The notes beneath the pieces are model-generated. The model was not told the DNA's origin. It searched no databases and was given only the letters and a program-made list of their open reading frames with translations. Positions 1-7,655 of a stretch of DNA of 27,869 nucleotides are shown piece after piece. A program made the position numbers and the translations under genes. Source of the DNA: CAYSAQ01 sp964429235 (GTDB lineage Bacteria; Margulisbacteria; Riflemargulisbacteria; GWF2-35-9; DYQY01). The stretch covers positions 1 to 27,869 of the forward strand of contig CAYSAQ010000020.1 of assembly GCA_964429235.1 (NCBI GenBank). The letters are read 5' to 3'. Every line of letters begins with the position of its first letter. Position 1 is the first letter of the stretch.

Positions 1-914
<914 letters not shown>

Positions 915-1051
915 TTACTTTTTTTCCAAAAAATCTTAGGTTATCAAACCCAAGACAAAAAACTCTTGAAATTTCCAAGAACCTGCTATTCATTTTTCAA
1001 TTTCCTTCGCCGATAATTAGCGTTCAATTTCCGCTCTCGTTTTTTGAGAGC
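915..1051 (-). other. 16S rRNA leader with three hairpins and a direct repeat
   Basis: The transcribed leader between the predicted start and mature 16S contains three inverted repeats: GCTCTC/GAGAGC with a 7-base loop (1033-1051, essentially at the RNA 5' end), TCTTG/CAAGA (964-980) followed by a T-rich run, and an 8-bp stem CTTGGGTT/AACCTAAG with loop TGAT (935-954) followed by six Ts. A 10-base direct repeat, GGAAATTGAA in the transcript, occurs at 996-1005 and 1023-1032. These probably serve rRNA processing or antitermination; no convincing boxA was found. Confidence 0.5.
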
Positions 1052-1057
1052 TCAGGT

Positions 1058-1087
1058 ATTCTACCTAAGATGTACCTGTTTGGTCAA
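1058..1087 (-). promoter_or_regulatory. Predicted rRNA operon promoter
   Basis: On the minus strand TTGACC (1082-1087) is followed after 18 bases by TAGAAT (1058-1063), close to the sigma70-type consensus. Transcription would start near 1051, about 137 bases before the mature 16S 5' end. It lies between the flavodoxin gene and the 16S and points at the 16S. Confidence 0.75.
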
Positions 1088-1149
1088 CAAGAAACTTACA
1101 TGAAATATTTCTGATGCTTTGTGCTAGGTGATGATAAGGTCGCAATCCC

Positions 1150-1629
1150 TTATTTTATATGGCCTAGCCAGTCTAAGACAGGGTCAAAAGAAAAGCCTTC
1201 GTTTACTAGCGGAGATGCTATATCGAGGCCTCCTAAATATATATTGTCACCTTCTAGTATTTCTTGCATTTTATTCATAACCTTACCCTTGCCACCTTCA
1301 TGACAACAAAAGAATGCTACTTTCTTATCTTTTATCTCATTCTCAGACAGAAATGTTCGTAATGGAGGGGTAAATGTGCCTACCCATACAGGCGAACCAA
1401 AAATAACTTTATCATAACTTGCGGCATCAAAATCATAACCTTCTAGTTCAGGTGTCTTTTTCATAACTGCTTGCTTGCCGCCCCACACGTATTTCATAAA
1501 TCCATGAGTGCCAATCTCTTTCTTTGGCTTTAAAGCCAAAATATCAGCGCCTAGTTCCTTCGCAATGTATTCTGCTATGAACTTGGTGTTACCTTCAAAG
1601 GAATAATATATAACTACTGTTTTACTCAT
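1150..1629 (-). CDS. Flavodoxin-like FMN protein
   Basis: A 159-residue single-domain protein of flavodoxin size. The N-terminus VVIYYSFEGNTKFIAEYIA has the first beta strand followed by the phosphate-binding loop (SFEGNT) that holds the FMN phosphate. The GSPVWVGTFTPPLRTFL segment at about residues 79-95 matches the isoalloxazine-flanking loop of the flavodoxin_4 / multimeric flavodoxin group, so it likely carries electrons or reduces quinones or flavins in the cytoplasm; the partner is unknown. It is monocistronic as far as can be seen, sitting between the rRNA promoter and a nucleotidyltransferase gene. A -10 box TATAAT (1636-1641) ends six bases before the ATG and there is no Shine-Dalgarno, so the mRNA may be leaderless. 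A second extended -10 lies at 1686-1694. Confidence 0.85.
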   Translation of the reverse strand: MSKTVVIYYSFEGNTKFIAEYIAKELGADILALKPKKEIGTHGFMKYVWGGKQAVMKKTPELEGYDFDAASYDKVIFGSPVWVGTFTPPLRTFLSENEIKDKKVAFFCCHEGGKGKVMNKMQEILEGDNIYLGGLDIASPLVNEGFSFDPVLDWLGHIK

Positions 1630-1635
1630 ATACTT

Positions 1636-1694
1636 ATTATAGGGGAATGTTTTATTATCTGCCAGAAGGCGTATAAGGAATAATAATTATAGCA
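1636..1694 (-). promoter_or_regulatory. Flavodoxin promoter region (two candidate -10 boxes)
   Basis: Minus-strand TATAAT at 1636-1641 lies six bases upstream of the ATG (leaderless arrangement), with a weak CTGGCA 18 bases further up. An extended -10, TGCTATAAT, lies at 1686-1694 and would give a leader of about 50 bases without a ribosome binding site. Confidence 0.5.
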
Positions 1695-1728
1695 ACGTGC
1701 CTCTTTATTTTTGCTTTAACAATAGATA

Positions 1729-2223
1729 CTACTTTGCATCTCTATTAAACAACATTCTTGCTGGCGCGTAATATCTCGAATTAATTCTGGATGCAAATTG
1801 TTCTCCCTTTTTTATTTCTTGCGAATCCATAATCTTTTTACTTACATCAATCAAATAATCAAGTTCAACAGAACCTTGCATAACCGCATTGAACTTACTA
1901 ACTAAATATTCATCTAATCTTTGAATAAAGTCAGTTACAAGTGCAATTGACTGATTATCACCAACCGCTACTATTAAATCAATATCTGATGAGGGACTAG
2001 CGTCCCCTTCAGCAACACTGCCAAATATCCAAACTCGTTTTATATCTACAAATTTATTGCTAATGACACTTGTAACAAAAAGAGATATTTCATCGCGCAA
2101 TCTAAGGTGTGCTCCAAAATCTTTTCTTTGTAGTTTTGTTAAGAAATTATTATCTGAAAATAAGGAATCAATTTTATCTTCAAATGTTGGAGTATTTATA
2201 AGTGCTATTGTTTTTTTATTCAT
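1729..2223 (-). CDS. Nucleotidyltransferase-domain protein (MNT/pol-beta superfamily)
   Basis: A 164-residue protein with the nucleotidyltransferase signature WIFGSVAEGDASPSSDIDL at residues 65-83: Gly-Ser at 68-69 and the metal-binding pair D80 and D82. A likely third acidic residue is D122 in ELDYLIDV. This is the minimal catalytic core of the pol-beta/KNT/MNT superfamily, which transfers nucleotides to proteins or small molecules. MNT proteins are often the antitoxin half of HEPN/MNT toxin-antitoxin pairs, but no HEPN gene is adjacent: the neighbours are ispE and flavodoxin. It is also longer than a typical MntA-type antitoxin, with a 60-residue N-terminal region. The substrate is unknown. 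The start follows a weak AAGG immediately before the ATG; a GATAAA six bases upstream could be a leaderless -10. Confidence 0.75.
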   Translation of the reverse strand: MNKKTIALINTPTFEDKIDSLFSDNNFLTKLQRKDFGAHLRLRDEISLFVTSVISNKFVDIKRVWIFGSVAEGDASPSSDIDLIVAVGDNQSIALVTDFIQRLDEYLVSKFNAVMQGSVELDYLIDVSKKIMDSQEIKKGEQFASRINSRYYAPARMLFNRDAK

Positions 2224-2290
2224 CCTTAATTTATCGAAAATAAATTAATAAAATTGCACTGAACATAGAAACTAATATAAAAAATTGCTA

Positions 2291-3136
2291 CTAGACACAG
2301 ATATTTTCCTCTTCAACTGGCACACATTTATAACAACTATACTTCTTTGAGAACATCTTATAGCTATTCTCCAAAGACTCAGCATCTGCAAAAGAAGCAA
2401 ACACCGTAGAACCAGATCCGGTCATAAGAGCACCATCGGCTCCATACTCCAATAAATGCTCTTTTAATTCCCTTATAATAGGATATAGGGGAAACACTGA
2501 TTTTTCAAAGGCATTATAATACAGCCAACCATAAGAAATTTTTTCTTCGTTATACCTTGGTTCATAATTGGATTCTTTTGCAAACTTATCCCAATCAGCA
2601 AAAGCATCTTTAGTAGAGATATGCACTCCTGGATTCACTAATAGAAAATATTTAGGCAAAGGCACCATAATAGGCATTATCTGTTCACCACGACCCGTTA
2701 CGACACTTGTGCCGCCATAATAGCAAAAAGGAACGTCTGACCCTATCTGTAACAATAAAAAATTACGCCTCTCGTCTTCTATTTCTAACTTAAAGACCTT
2801 TTCAAATACCCTAACTGCCGCAGCGGCATTAGAGCTGCCTCCTGCTAATCCTGCGCCCATTGGGATATTCTTCTTCAATGTCACATCAAACCCACTATTA
2901 ACTTGATTAGGAAACGCTTCTAAGAAAACATCATATGCTTTCTGAATGATATTCTCTCCAGCTATTTCAGCTCCTTCAACATTAACAATTACTTTCAATT
3001 CTGAAATAGGATTAAAAGTTAACTCGTCATACAACGAAACGGACTGCATAATCATGCACATTTCATGCAGGCTACCTTTCCGTCCAAGTATATCTAATAA
3101 TAAATTGAGTTTTGCGTATGCCTTTGTTTGTATCAT
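2291..3136 (-). CDS. ispE: 4-diphosphocytidyl-2-C-methyl-D-erythritol kinase
   Basis: GHMP-family kinase of 281 residues, the usual IspE length. It phosphorylates CDP-methylerythritol at the 2-hydroxyl with ATP in the MEP isoprenoid pathway. Motifs in order: AKLNLLLDI at residues 8-16 (conserved Lys9), the ATP-binding glycine/serine loop PMGAGLAGGSSNAAA at 92-106, GSDVPFC at 132-138 (the conserved Asp134) and the C-terminal LMTGSGSTVF motif III. The ATG directly precedes the first strand, so this start is well fixed. There is no Shine-Dalgarno: the ATG lies only nine bases beyond the T-run of the preceding gene's terminator. The nucleotidyltransferase gene follows after 67 bases. No other isoprenoid gene is in the window. 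Confidence 0.95.
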   Translation of the reverse strand: MIQTKAYAKLNLLLDILGRKGSLHEMCMIMQSVSLYDELTFNPISELKVIVNVEGAEIAGENIIQKAYDVFLEAFPNQVNSGFDVTLKKNIPMGAGLAGGSSNAAAAVRVFEKVFKLEIEDERRNFLLLQIGSDVPFCYYGGTSVVTGRGEQIMPIMVPLPKYFLLVNPGVHISTKDAFADWDKFAKESNYEPRYNEEKISYGWLYYNAFEKSVFPLYPIIRELKEHLLEYGADGALMTGSGSTVFASFADAESLENSYKMFSKKYSCYKCVPVEEENICV

Positions 3137-3145
3137 GTTAATAAT

Positions 3146-3172
3146 AAAAAAGCCCGGACGAACCGGGCTTTT
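3146..3172 (-). terminator. Intrinsic terminator of the parvulin foldase gene
   Basis: A perfect 10-bp stem AAAAGCCCGG/CCGGGCTTTT (3148-3157 with 3163-3172) and a 5-base loop, followed on the minus strand by six Ts. It begins nine bases after the parvulin stop codon and ends just before the ispE ATG. Its A- and T-flanks mean it could also work in the opposite direction. Confidence 0.9.
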
Positions 3173-3181
3173 AAAATCTTC

Positions 3182-4030
3182 TTATTTCTTTTCGTCTAGC
3201 AACAATTGTTCTGAAAAATCCTCAACTGTTATCTTTTTTTCTGCATCTTCAAGTAATCCATCCAATGCTTCTTTCTGGGCTTTTTGTTTTAAAAATGCTT
3301 CAATCTCTGCCTTAACATCTTTATACTCAAGCACCTCAGGATCTTTTTTATCTTCAACCATGATTACATGATACCCATATTGTGTTTGCACTGGTTCTTT
3401 TGTGTATTTACCTTTTTCAAGATCAAAAGCTGCTGACTCAAAAGGCTTAACCATCTGGCCTTTAGTAAACCATCCTAAATCTCCACCATTTACTTTACTT
3501 CCTGGATCAATAGAATATTCCTTAGCTAATAATTTGAAATCATCACCTTTACCTAACTTTTCAATAATCTCTTTTGCTTCGCTTTCATCTTTAACCAAAA
3601 TATGTCTAGCTTTCACTTGATCATCTTTTTGGAACTGCTCTTTATTATCATTAAAGTAATTTTTTACATCTTTATTTGTTACTTTTACTTTATCTTCAAC
3701 GTTATCTTTTAAAAACTGAGTAACCATTACTTGTTTTTTGATTGTCTCTAACTGTGCTAGAACATCTTTATCTTCTGCATAGTTCTCTTTCTGCGAAACC
3801 TCAAATATCAAATACTCTTTTTTAATACTATCTATAAGAATCTTCTTTCCTTCTGCAGTTCCATAATATTCCTGATACTGTGGAGGAAGTGCTGCTATCT
3901 TTTCTTTTAGTTCATTCTGCGTAAGCTTGCTATCCCCTACTCTAAGAATAACCTTATCTGTTAGTCCGAATTTGAATCCAGATAAACTAAATACCAATGC
4001 CACCATAATTAAAACTGATTTCTTTCCCAT
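3182..4030 (-). CDS. Parvulin-type peptidyl-prolyl cis-trans isomerase (PrsA/SurA-like foldase)
   Basis: An exported or membrane-anchored foldase of 282 residues from the chosen start. The first 20 residues form a signal peptide or anchor (KKSVLIMVALVFSLSG) without a lipobox Cys. A SurA/PrsA-like N-terminal helical region follows (about 25-130), then one parvulin rotamase domain (about 140-228, from ARHILVK to QYGYHVIMVED), then a charged C-terminal helix that completes the chaperone module. It likely helps fold envelope proteins in the periplasm. Two in-frame ATGs exist: the AAAGGAG at 4040-4046 abuts the first (4039) but sits nine bases from the second (4030), so I chose 4030. It lies 67 bases downstream of the J-domain gene on the same strand and is closed by a strong terminator. 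Confidence 0.9.
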   Translation of the reverse strand: MGKKSVLIMVALVFSLSGFKFGLTDKVILRVGDSKLTQNELKEKIAALPPQYQEYYGTAEGKKILIDSIKKEYLIFEVSQKENYAEDKDVLAQLETIKKQVMVTQFLKDNVEDKVKVTNKDVKNYFNDNKEQFQKDDQVKARHILVKDESEAKEIIEKLGKGDDFKLLAKEYSIDPGSKVNGGDLGWFTKGQMVKPFESAAFDLEKGKYTKEPVQTQYGYHVIMVEDKKDPEVLEYKDVKAEIEAFLKQKAQKEALDGLLEDAEKKITVEDFSEQLLLDEKK

Positions 4031-4097
4031 ATTTCCCATCTCCTTTAAATTTAATTCTTATTTACTGAAATATTTTACATCATCAACTTTATAAAAG

Positions 4098-4907
4098 CTA
4101 TTGTTTTAGAGCCTCATACGCTTGTTGTATTTCCTTCATTCTATTTTCGCTAGCTTTTTTAACATCTTCACCAAGCTGAGCTACAGTATCTGGGTGAAAC
4201 TTTTTCACAAGCTGACGATAGGCAGATTTGATCTCTTGCTGTGTTGCTCCCTCGCTAAGACCAAGTATTCTATAGTGCTGATTTTTAGGTTTAACCGAGC
4301 TCTGTGAGCCTGCTGATCCGATACAATATCTTCTATATAAGAAGCTATAATCTGTTTCAGTGATTCCTACAGCCGTAGCAAACGCCTTTAACACCCTTTG
4401 CTCTGAATCCTTAACTATAAAATCTGCTGCTGCTAGCCTAAATAAAAAATCTAATAATGCTAATTTAAGATCATATGCAAAAAACCGATTTATTTCCGAA
4501 GACAACGCTTCTATTGACTTACCCCGTTTTAGTTCACTATTTAAGGTCTCTTCCACCCACAACAGTGAAGTCTTATTAAAAGAGAAATGCATCATGAAAA
4601 AATTCTTAATTGTCTGAACTTCTACTTCTTCTATTTTTCCATCCGCAGCCAAAACCTTTGCTGCGCAACCTATTAATAGTAAGAAGAATCTATTATGAGA
4701 CTCGGAATGTCCCTTTAAATATTGATTTATAAGAACATTCCTTTTGGAAATTAAAGATAAATTTACTAGTAAAGAAGACAAAAGCACCAAGGGTATAATC
4801 AAAACTACTAAAGCCAAAAATAAACCAGTTGTTCTCATTACAAAAAATAAAAGGAACCAGGCAATTAGAGCAAACCAAAAACGATTATCTTTCTTTCTTT
4901 TTCTCAT
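4098..4907 (-). CDS. DjlA-like membrane co-chaperone (TerB domain + C-terminal J domain)
   Basis: 269 residues. The basic N-terminus RKRKK is followed by two closely spaced hydrophobic segments (about 11-27 and 29-52), then a TerB/DjlA-type helical domain (about 72-195, with the typical AADGKIEEVE and AADFIVKDSEQ acidic repeats), and a C-terminal J domain (212-269) carrying the HPD triad at 239-241. J domains stimulate the ATPase of DnaK; this order of anchor, TerB and J domain is that of DjlA, which links DnaK to the inner membrane. E. coli DjlA has a single transmembrane segment, so the double hydrophobic stretch differs. An extended -10 (TGCTATAAT) lies seven bases upstream of the ATG with no Shine-Dalgarno, so the mRNA is probably leaderless. 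The gene is divergent from the Smr gene. Confidence 0.88.
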   Translation of the reverse strand: MRKRKKDNRFWFALIAWFLLFFVMRTTGLFLALVVLIIPLVLLSSLLVNLSLISKRNVLINQYLKGHSESHNRFFLLLIGCAAKVLAADGKIEEVEVQTIKNFFMMHFSFNKTSLLWVEETLNSELKRGKSIEALSSEINRFFAYDLKLALLDFLFRLAAADFIVKDSEQRVLKAFATAVGITETDYSFLYRRYCIGSAGSQSSVKPKNQHYRILGLSEGATQQEIKSAYRQLVKKFHPDTVAQLGEDVKKASENRMKEIQQAYEALKQ

Positions 4908-4914
4908 AAAACAA

Positions 4915-4923
4915 ATTATAGCA
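4915..4923 (-). promoter_or_regulatory. Extended -10 promoter of the djlA-like gene
   Basis: Minus-strand TGCTATAAT, a full consensus extended -10 element; the TATAAT (4915-4920) ends seven bases before the ATG, which predicts transcription starting at or next to the start codon. Confidence 0.7.
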
Positions 4924-4937
4924 CGACTAACTTTCTC

Positions 4938-4972
4938 ACTGTTTTCTCTCGCCTACGGCGAGAGAAAACAGT
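4938..4972. repeat. Perfect 16-bp inverted repeat between divergent genes
   Basis: Left arm 4938-4953 and right arm 4957-4972 are exactly complementary around the three-base centre TAC. The arm core is GTTTTCTCTCGCC. It lies 15 bases upstream of the djlA-like extended -10 and touches the candidate -10 of the Smr gene. There is no T-run on either side, so it is not a standard terminator. It could be an operator, a cruciform, or a small dispersed palindromic element. Confidence 0.85.
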
Positions 4973-4983
4973 ACACTATAGCT

Positions 4984-5238
4984 ATGGCAAAACTCAAACT
5001 AGACCTTCACGACATCTATAATAAAGGGCAACAAATAGACAAAGAACTAGAAAGAATAGTGAATGAAGCGATTGAAAAGAAGATTAAACTTATAGAAATA
5101 ATTCCGGGAAAAGGAAGTGGGCAATTAAAAAAGAAAGTCTTACGATTTCTTGAACAAAAACATATAAAAAAGCTATATCACCGAATAGATAAAGATAGCA
5201 AAAACTTCGGACGATTATTTGTGCACTTTAAGTTTTAA
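4984..5238 (+). CDS. Smr-domain protein (small, stand-alone)
   Basis: 84 residues consisting of little more than an Smr domain: the LDLHD start motif at residues 6-10, a helix, then IIPGKGSGQLKKKVLRFL (about 38-55) matching the family's xGKGxGxLxxxVxxxL loop, and a C-terminal strand. Smr domains are found in MutS2 and in ribosome-collision or RNA endonucleases. Here the second motif reads PGKG where HGKG or TGRG is more usual. The longer open frame upstream overlaps the divergent gene and is not supported, so the ATG at 4984 is taken. TACACT (4972-4977) ends six bases before it with no Shine-Dalgarno. The 3' end overlaps the convergent glycosyltransferase by 11 bases. Confidence 0.8.
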   Translation: MAKLKLDLHDIYNKGQQIDKELERIVNEAIEKKIKLIEIIPGKGSGQLKKKVLRFLEQKHIKKLYHRIDKDSKNFGRLFVHFKF

Positions 5239-6103
5239 CCCTGTCAGAAATCATTCCCCAGTATTTGCTGTAATAATCACTTATCATCCAGTACTTAAAC
5301 CAAGCAAATAACTTCCATCGCTTCTTTGAACCATTAGCGACTACCTTCGCCTTAGTATATATATAATGAGACACTGCCGCTCTCTTAAAGTCATCAAGTT
5401 TAGGATTAGCCTTCAACAAGTTAATCATTGAATAAATACGAAACCTGTCCATCCCCCAATATTTTGCCGATAACTGATCTGCATGTCCACCATGTTTGGT
5501 GATTAATGGTTCGCTCATAGTATGAATGGGGTACTTCAAAGCAATCCTTAACCACAAATCATAATCTTCACAAGCAAGTAGCTTTTCATCAAACATTCCA
5601 ACCTTTTCAAAAACAGCCCTATCTATTGCTACTGCTGAAGGAGACACGATACATAATGGCAAACAATCAAAGAAAATCTTGCCACTTCGCTTTGCATGCT
5701 TCTTGCGAGGATTAACTCTTTTACCGTTTCTAATCCAGACCTCCTCGGTCTGACAAACGTCAAATTTATACTTCTCCATATATTGAATTTGCTTCTCAAG
5801 CTTAGAAGTTATCCACAGGTCATCACTATCTAAAAACGCTATGTACTTGCCTCTAGCCCTTTTAATACCTATGTTTCTGGCTGCCGAAACCCCCAAATGT
5901 TCAGAAAAAATTACTACCATTTTCTGGGGATAAGTCGCCTGATATTGACGTAAGATTTCCTTTGTCTCATCTTGTGAACCATCATCAACAATAATTAATT
6001 CATAATTATCGAAAGTCTGGCTGATAACCGAGTCTATAGCCTCTTTTATTCTTTTAGGCCGATTAAATACGGGGATTATTACTGAAACTCGTGGGTCAAT
6101 CAT
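5228..6103 (-). CDS. Family 2 glycosyltransferase
   Basis: 291 residues with a GT-A fold of family GT2. The N-terminal VSVIIPVFNRPKRIKEAIDS (residues 6-25) and LIIVDDGSQDET (about 36-47) are the nucleotide-sugar binding strands; AARNIGIKRARGKYIAFLD plus SDD (about 75-97) supplies the metal-binding DxD-type motif; ACEDYDLWLR (about 178-187) gives the ED acceptor-site acidic pair that usually holds the catalytic base. It has no transmembrane segments. It probably adds a sugar to a cell-surface glycan; donor and acceptor are not deducible. It starts seven bases after the phosphoribosyltransferase stop on the same strand, so they form an operon, yet no ribosome binding site is visible before its ATG. 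The tail end is rich in Trp and Tyr. Confidence 0.88.
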   Translation of the reverse strand: MIDPRVSVIIPVFNRPKRIKEAIDSVISQTFDNYELIIVDDGSQDETKEILRQYQATYPQKMVVIFSEHLGVSAARNIGIKRARGKYIAFLDSDDLWITSKLEKQIQYMEKYKFDVCQTEEVWIRNGKRVNPRKKHAKRSGKIFFDCLPLCIVSPSAVAIDRAVFEKVGMFDEKLLACEDYDLWLRIALKYPIHTMSEPLITKHGGHADQLSAKYWGMDRFRIYSMINLLKANPKLDDFKRAAVSHYIYTKAKVVANGSKKRWKLFAWFKYWMISDYYSKYWGMISDRVKT

Positions 6104-6109
6104 AGTCTG

Positions 6110-6589
6110 TTAATAGGCTGTGGATAACTTATCGATTTTTGGAGATATTTCCCAAGGATAAACAACCCAGGCATCTTTATCGACGGTAATTCCAAGATAC
6201 TCTAAATCAACATCACTCCTACCCTTATCAACCAACGCTACTTTGTCATAAGAAATATCTATTGGTTCTAGCCATTGCGCCAACAACCCAAAGGTTGTCC
6301 CTGAATCTAAAATATCATCAACTAGCAACAAATTTTCGCCAACTAGTTCCTTAGGGAAATCTATAATACGCGGATCAACCCTCTTACGATTATCATAAGT
6401 CTGCACATTAACAACATCCACTTCTTTAATTTCTAAGTGATATGATAAATAACCAGCAAGAAACAACCCACCTCTAGCCACTCCGATAATAGCATCGTAC
6501 TTCTTTCCAGACTTCTTAATAGCCTCTACTATTATGTCTGCATAGGTCTGAAAATCGTTCCAGCTTATGATTGTTTCTTTATTACTCAT
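6110..6589 (-). CDS. Phosphoribosyltransferase, xanthine-guanine (gpt)-like
   Basis: A 159-residue type I phosphoribosyltransferase. The PRPP-binding loop LLLVDDILDSGTTF lies at about residues 87-100. The N-terminal ISWNDFQTYADII, the GVARGGLFLAGYLS loop and the C-terminal WVVYPWE segment parallel E. coli Gpt (152 residues), which salvages xanthine and guanine to nucleotides. Substrate choice within the Gpt/HPRT group is inferred, not shown. It is first in a two-gene unit with the glycosyltransferase. TATAAT at 6598-6603 ends eight bases before the ATG, which leaves at most a two-base leader. It is divergent from the amrS-like gene, with promoters about 45 bases apart. Confidence 0.82.
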   Translation of the reverse strand: MSNKETIISWNDFQTYADIIVEAIKKSGKKYDAIIGVARGGLFLAGYLSYHLEIKEVDVVNVQTYDNRKRVDPRIIDFPKELVGENLLLVDDILDSGTTFGLLAQWLEPIDISYDKVALVDKGRSDVDLEYLGITVDKDAWVVYPWEISPKIDKLSTAY

Positions 6590-6597
6590 AGACCACC

Positions 6598-6653
6598 ATT
6601 ATACTATACTTTCAGCACCTAGACTGTATTCCCCTCTTCAAGGAGTATATAAT
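6598..6653. promoter_or_regulatory. Divergent promoter pair for the gpt-like and amrS-like genes
   Basis: Minus-strand TATAAT at 6598-6603, eight bases from the gpt-like ATG. Plus-strand TATAAT at 6648-6653, exactly six bases from the amrS-like ATG at 6660. Both predict leaderless or near-leaderless transcripts. An AAGGAG at 6640-6645 lies 14 bases from the ATG, too far to act as a ribosome binding site and upstream of the predicted transcript. Confidence 0.6.
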
Positions 6654-6659
6654 ATAAAG

Positions 6660-7655
6660 ATGAATACGCATGGACTCTACTACGAACAAATTAAAAACAA
6701 GGTCCATTGTTTGCTTTGTCCTATAGGCTGTATGCTATCAAAAGACCAAACTGGCTCATGCCAAATCAGAACTAATCAGCAGAATTCTCTAGTCCCTATC
6801 ACTTATGCACAATTCTGCTCCATTGCTATTGATCCTATTGAAAAAAAACCTTTATATCACTATTTCCCAGGCGAAAAAATATTATCGCTTGGCTCTATAG
6901 GCTGCAACTTCCACTGTCACCATTGTCAAAACTGGCAAATATCTCAACCCCATAAAAACGATTCACCCCCTATGCTTAGACATATATCTATATCTGAAAT
7001 AATCAGCACAGCAACTGAACATGGAGTAAAGCTCATCGCTTTTACTTACAATGAGCCATTAATACAAATTGAAACTCTTTTACACTATCTGCCAATCTTG
7101 CAAAAAGAAGGGTTTAAAACTATTTTAGTTACCAACTTATTCATAAACCCAGAACCACTAAAAGATCTACTCCCGTATGTTGATGCACTCAGCGTAGATT
7201 TAAAAGCTTTTGCGTCCGATAGCTATAAAGAACTTACAACCGTTAACGCATTGGAAATAGTAAAACAAAACATCCTTACTTGCTATAATAACGCAAAACA
7301 CATCGAGCTTGTGACAAACTTAGTCACGGATATTAATGATAATATGGAGCAAATCAAAAATGCCGCAAAATGGATTAACTCTGTATCAGAAGATATCCCT
7401 TGGCATATTTCTTTCTTCTATCCAACATTTGAATACAAACATAAACAGCCAGTTAGCAAAGATTTATTAGATTCTATTGAAAGAATAAGATCAAAACTTC
7501 ATCTTAATCATGTATTTACCAGACATAGCCAAGACACCCTCTGCCCGAGTTGTAAAAGGGCAATAATAAAAAGAAGTGCATTTAATGTTAATGACCAAAT
7601 ATCAACTAAAACTTGCCCATATTGCGAAAAAGAAGTACCCTATTTGCATGCCTAA
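6660..7655 (+). CDS. amrS: AmmeMemoRadiSam-type radical SAM enzyme
   Basis: 331 residues. The radical SAM cluster motif CNFHCHHC is at residues 82-89 (C82, C86, C89), followed by QNWQISQ and the FTYNEPL segment typical of the AmrS / PflA-like group. A Cys-rich N-terminus (C17, C20, C24, C34) precedes it, and a C-terminal rubredoxin/zinc-ribbon-like pair LCPSC...TCPYC closes the protein. AmrS homologues usually accompany an AMMECR1 protein (AmrA) and a MEMO protein (AmrB); neither is in this window, so the substrate is unknown. A longer in-frame start at 6567 would overlap the divergent gene and its promoter, so the ATG at 6660 with its adjacent -10 box is preferred. Its last eight bases overlap cmk. 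Confidence 0.85.
   Translation: MNTHGLYYEQIKNKVHCLLCPIGCMLSKDQTGSCQIRTNQQNSLVPITYAQFCSIAIDPIEKKPLYHYFPGEKILSLGSIGCNFHCHHCQNWQISQPHKNDSPPMLRHISISEIISTATEHGVKLIAFTYNEPLIQIETLLHYLPILQKEGFKTILVTNLFINPEPLKDLLPYVDALSVDLKAFASDSYKELTTVNALEIVKQNILTCYNNAKHIELVTNLVTDINDNMEQIKNAAKWINSVSEDIPWHISFFYPTFEYKHKQPVSKDLLDSIERIRSKLHLNHVFTRHSQDTLCPSCKRAIIKRSAFNVNDQISTKTCPYCEKEVPYLHA

Noticed and set aside
1729..2223. HEPN/MNT toxin-antitoxin system
   Set aside because: The nucleotidyltransferase motif is present but no HEPN-domain gene adjoins it.
4938..4972. Intrinsic terminator
   Set aside because: The stem is strong but neither strand has a T-run after it, and both flanking genes point away from it.
4744..4983. 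A long upstream extension of the Smr gene
   Set aside because: It runs antisense through the start of the djlA-like gene and through the hairpin; the Smr domain begins only after the ATG at 4984.
6567..6659. A 31-codon N-terminal extension of the amrS gene
   Set aside because: It would overlap the divergent gpt-like gene and cover both promoters; the conserved protein starts at 6660.
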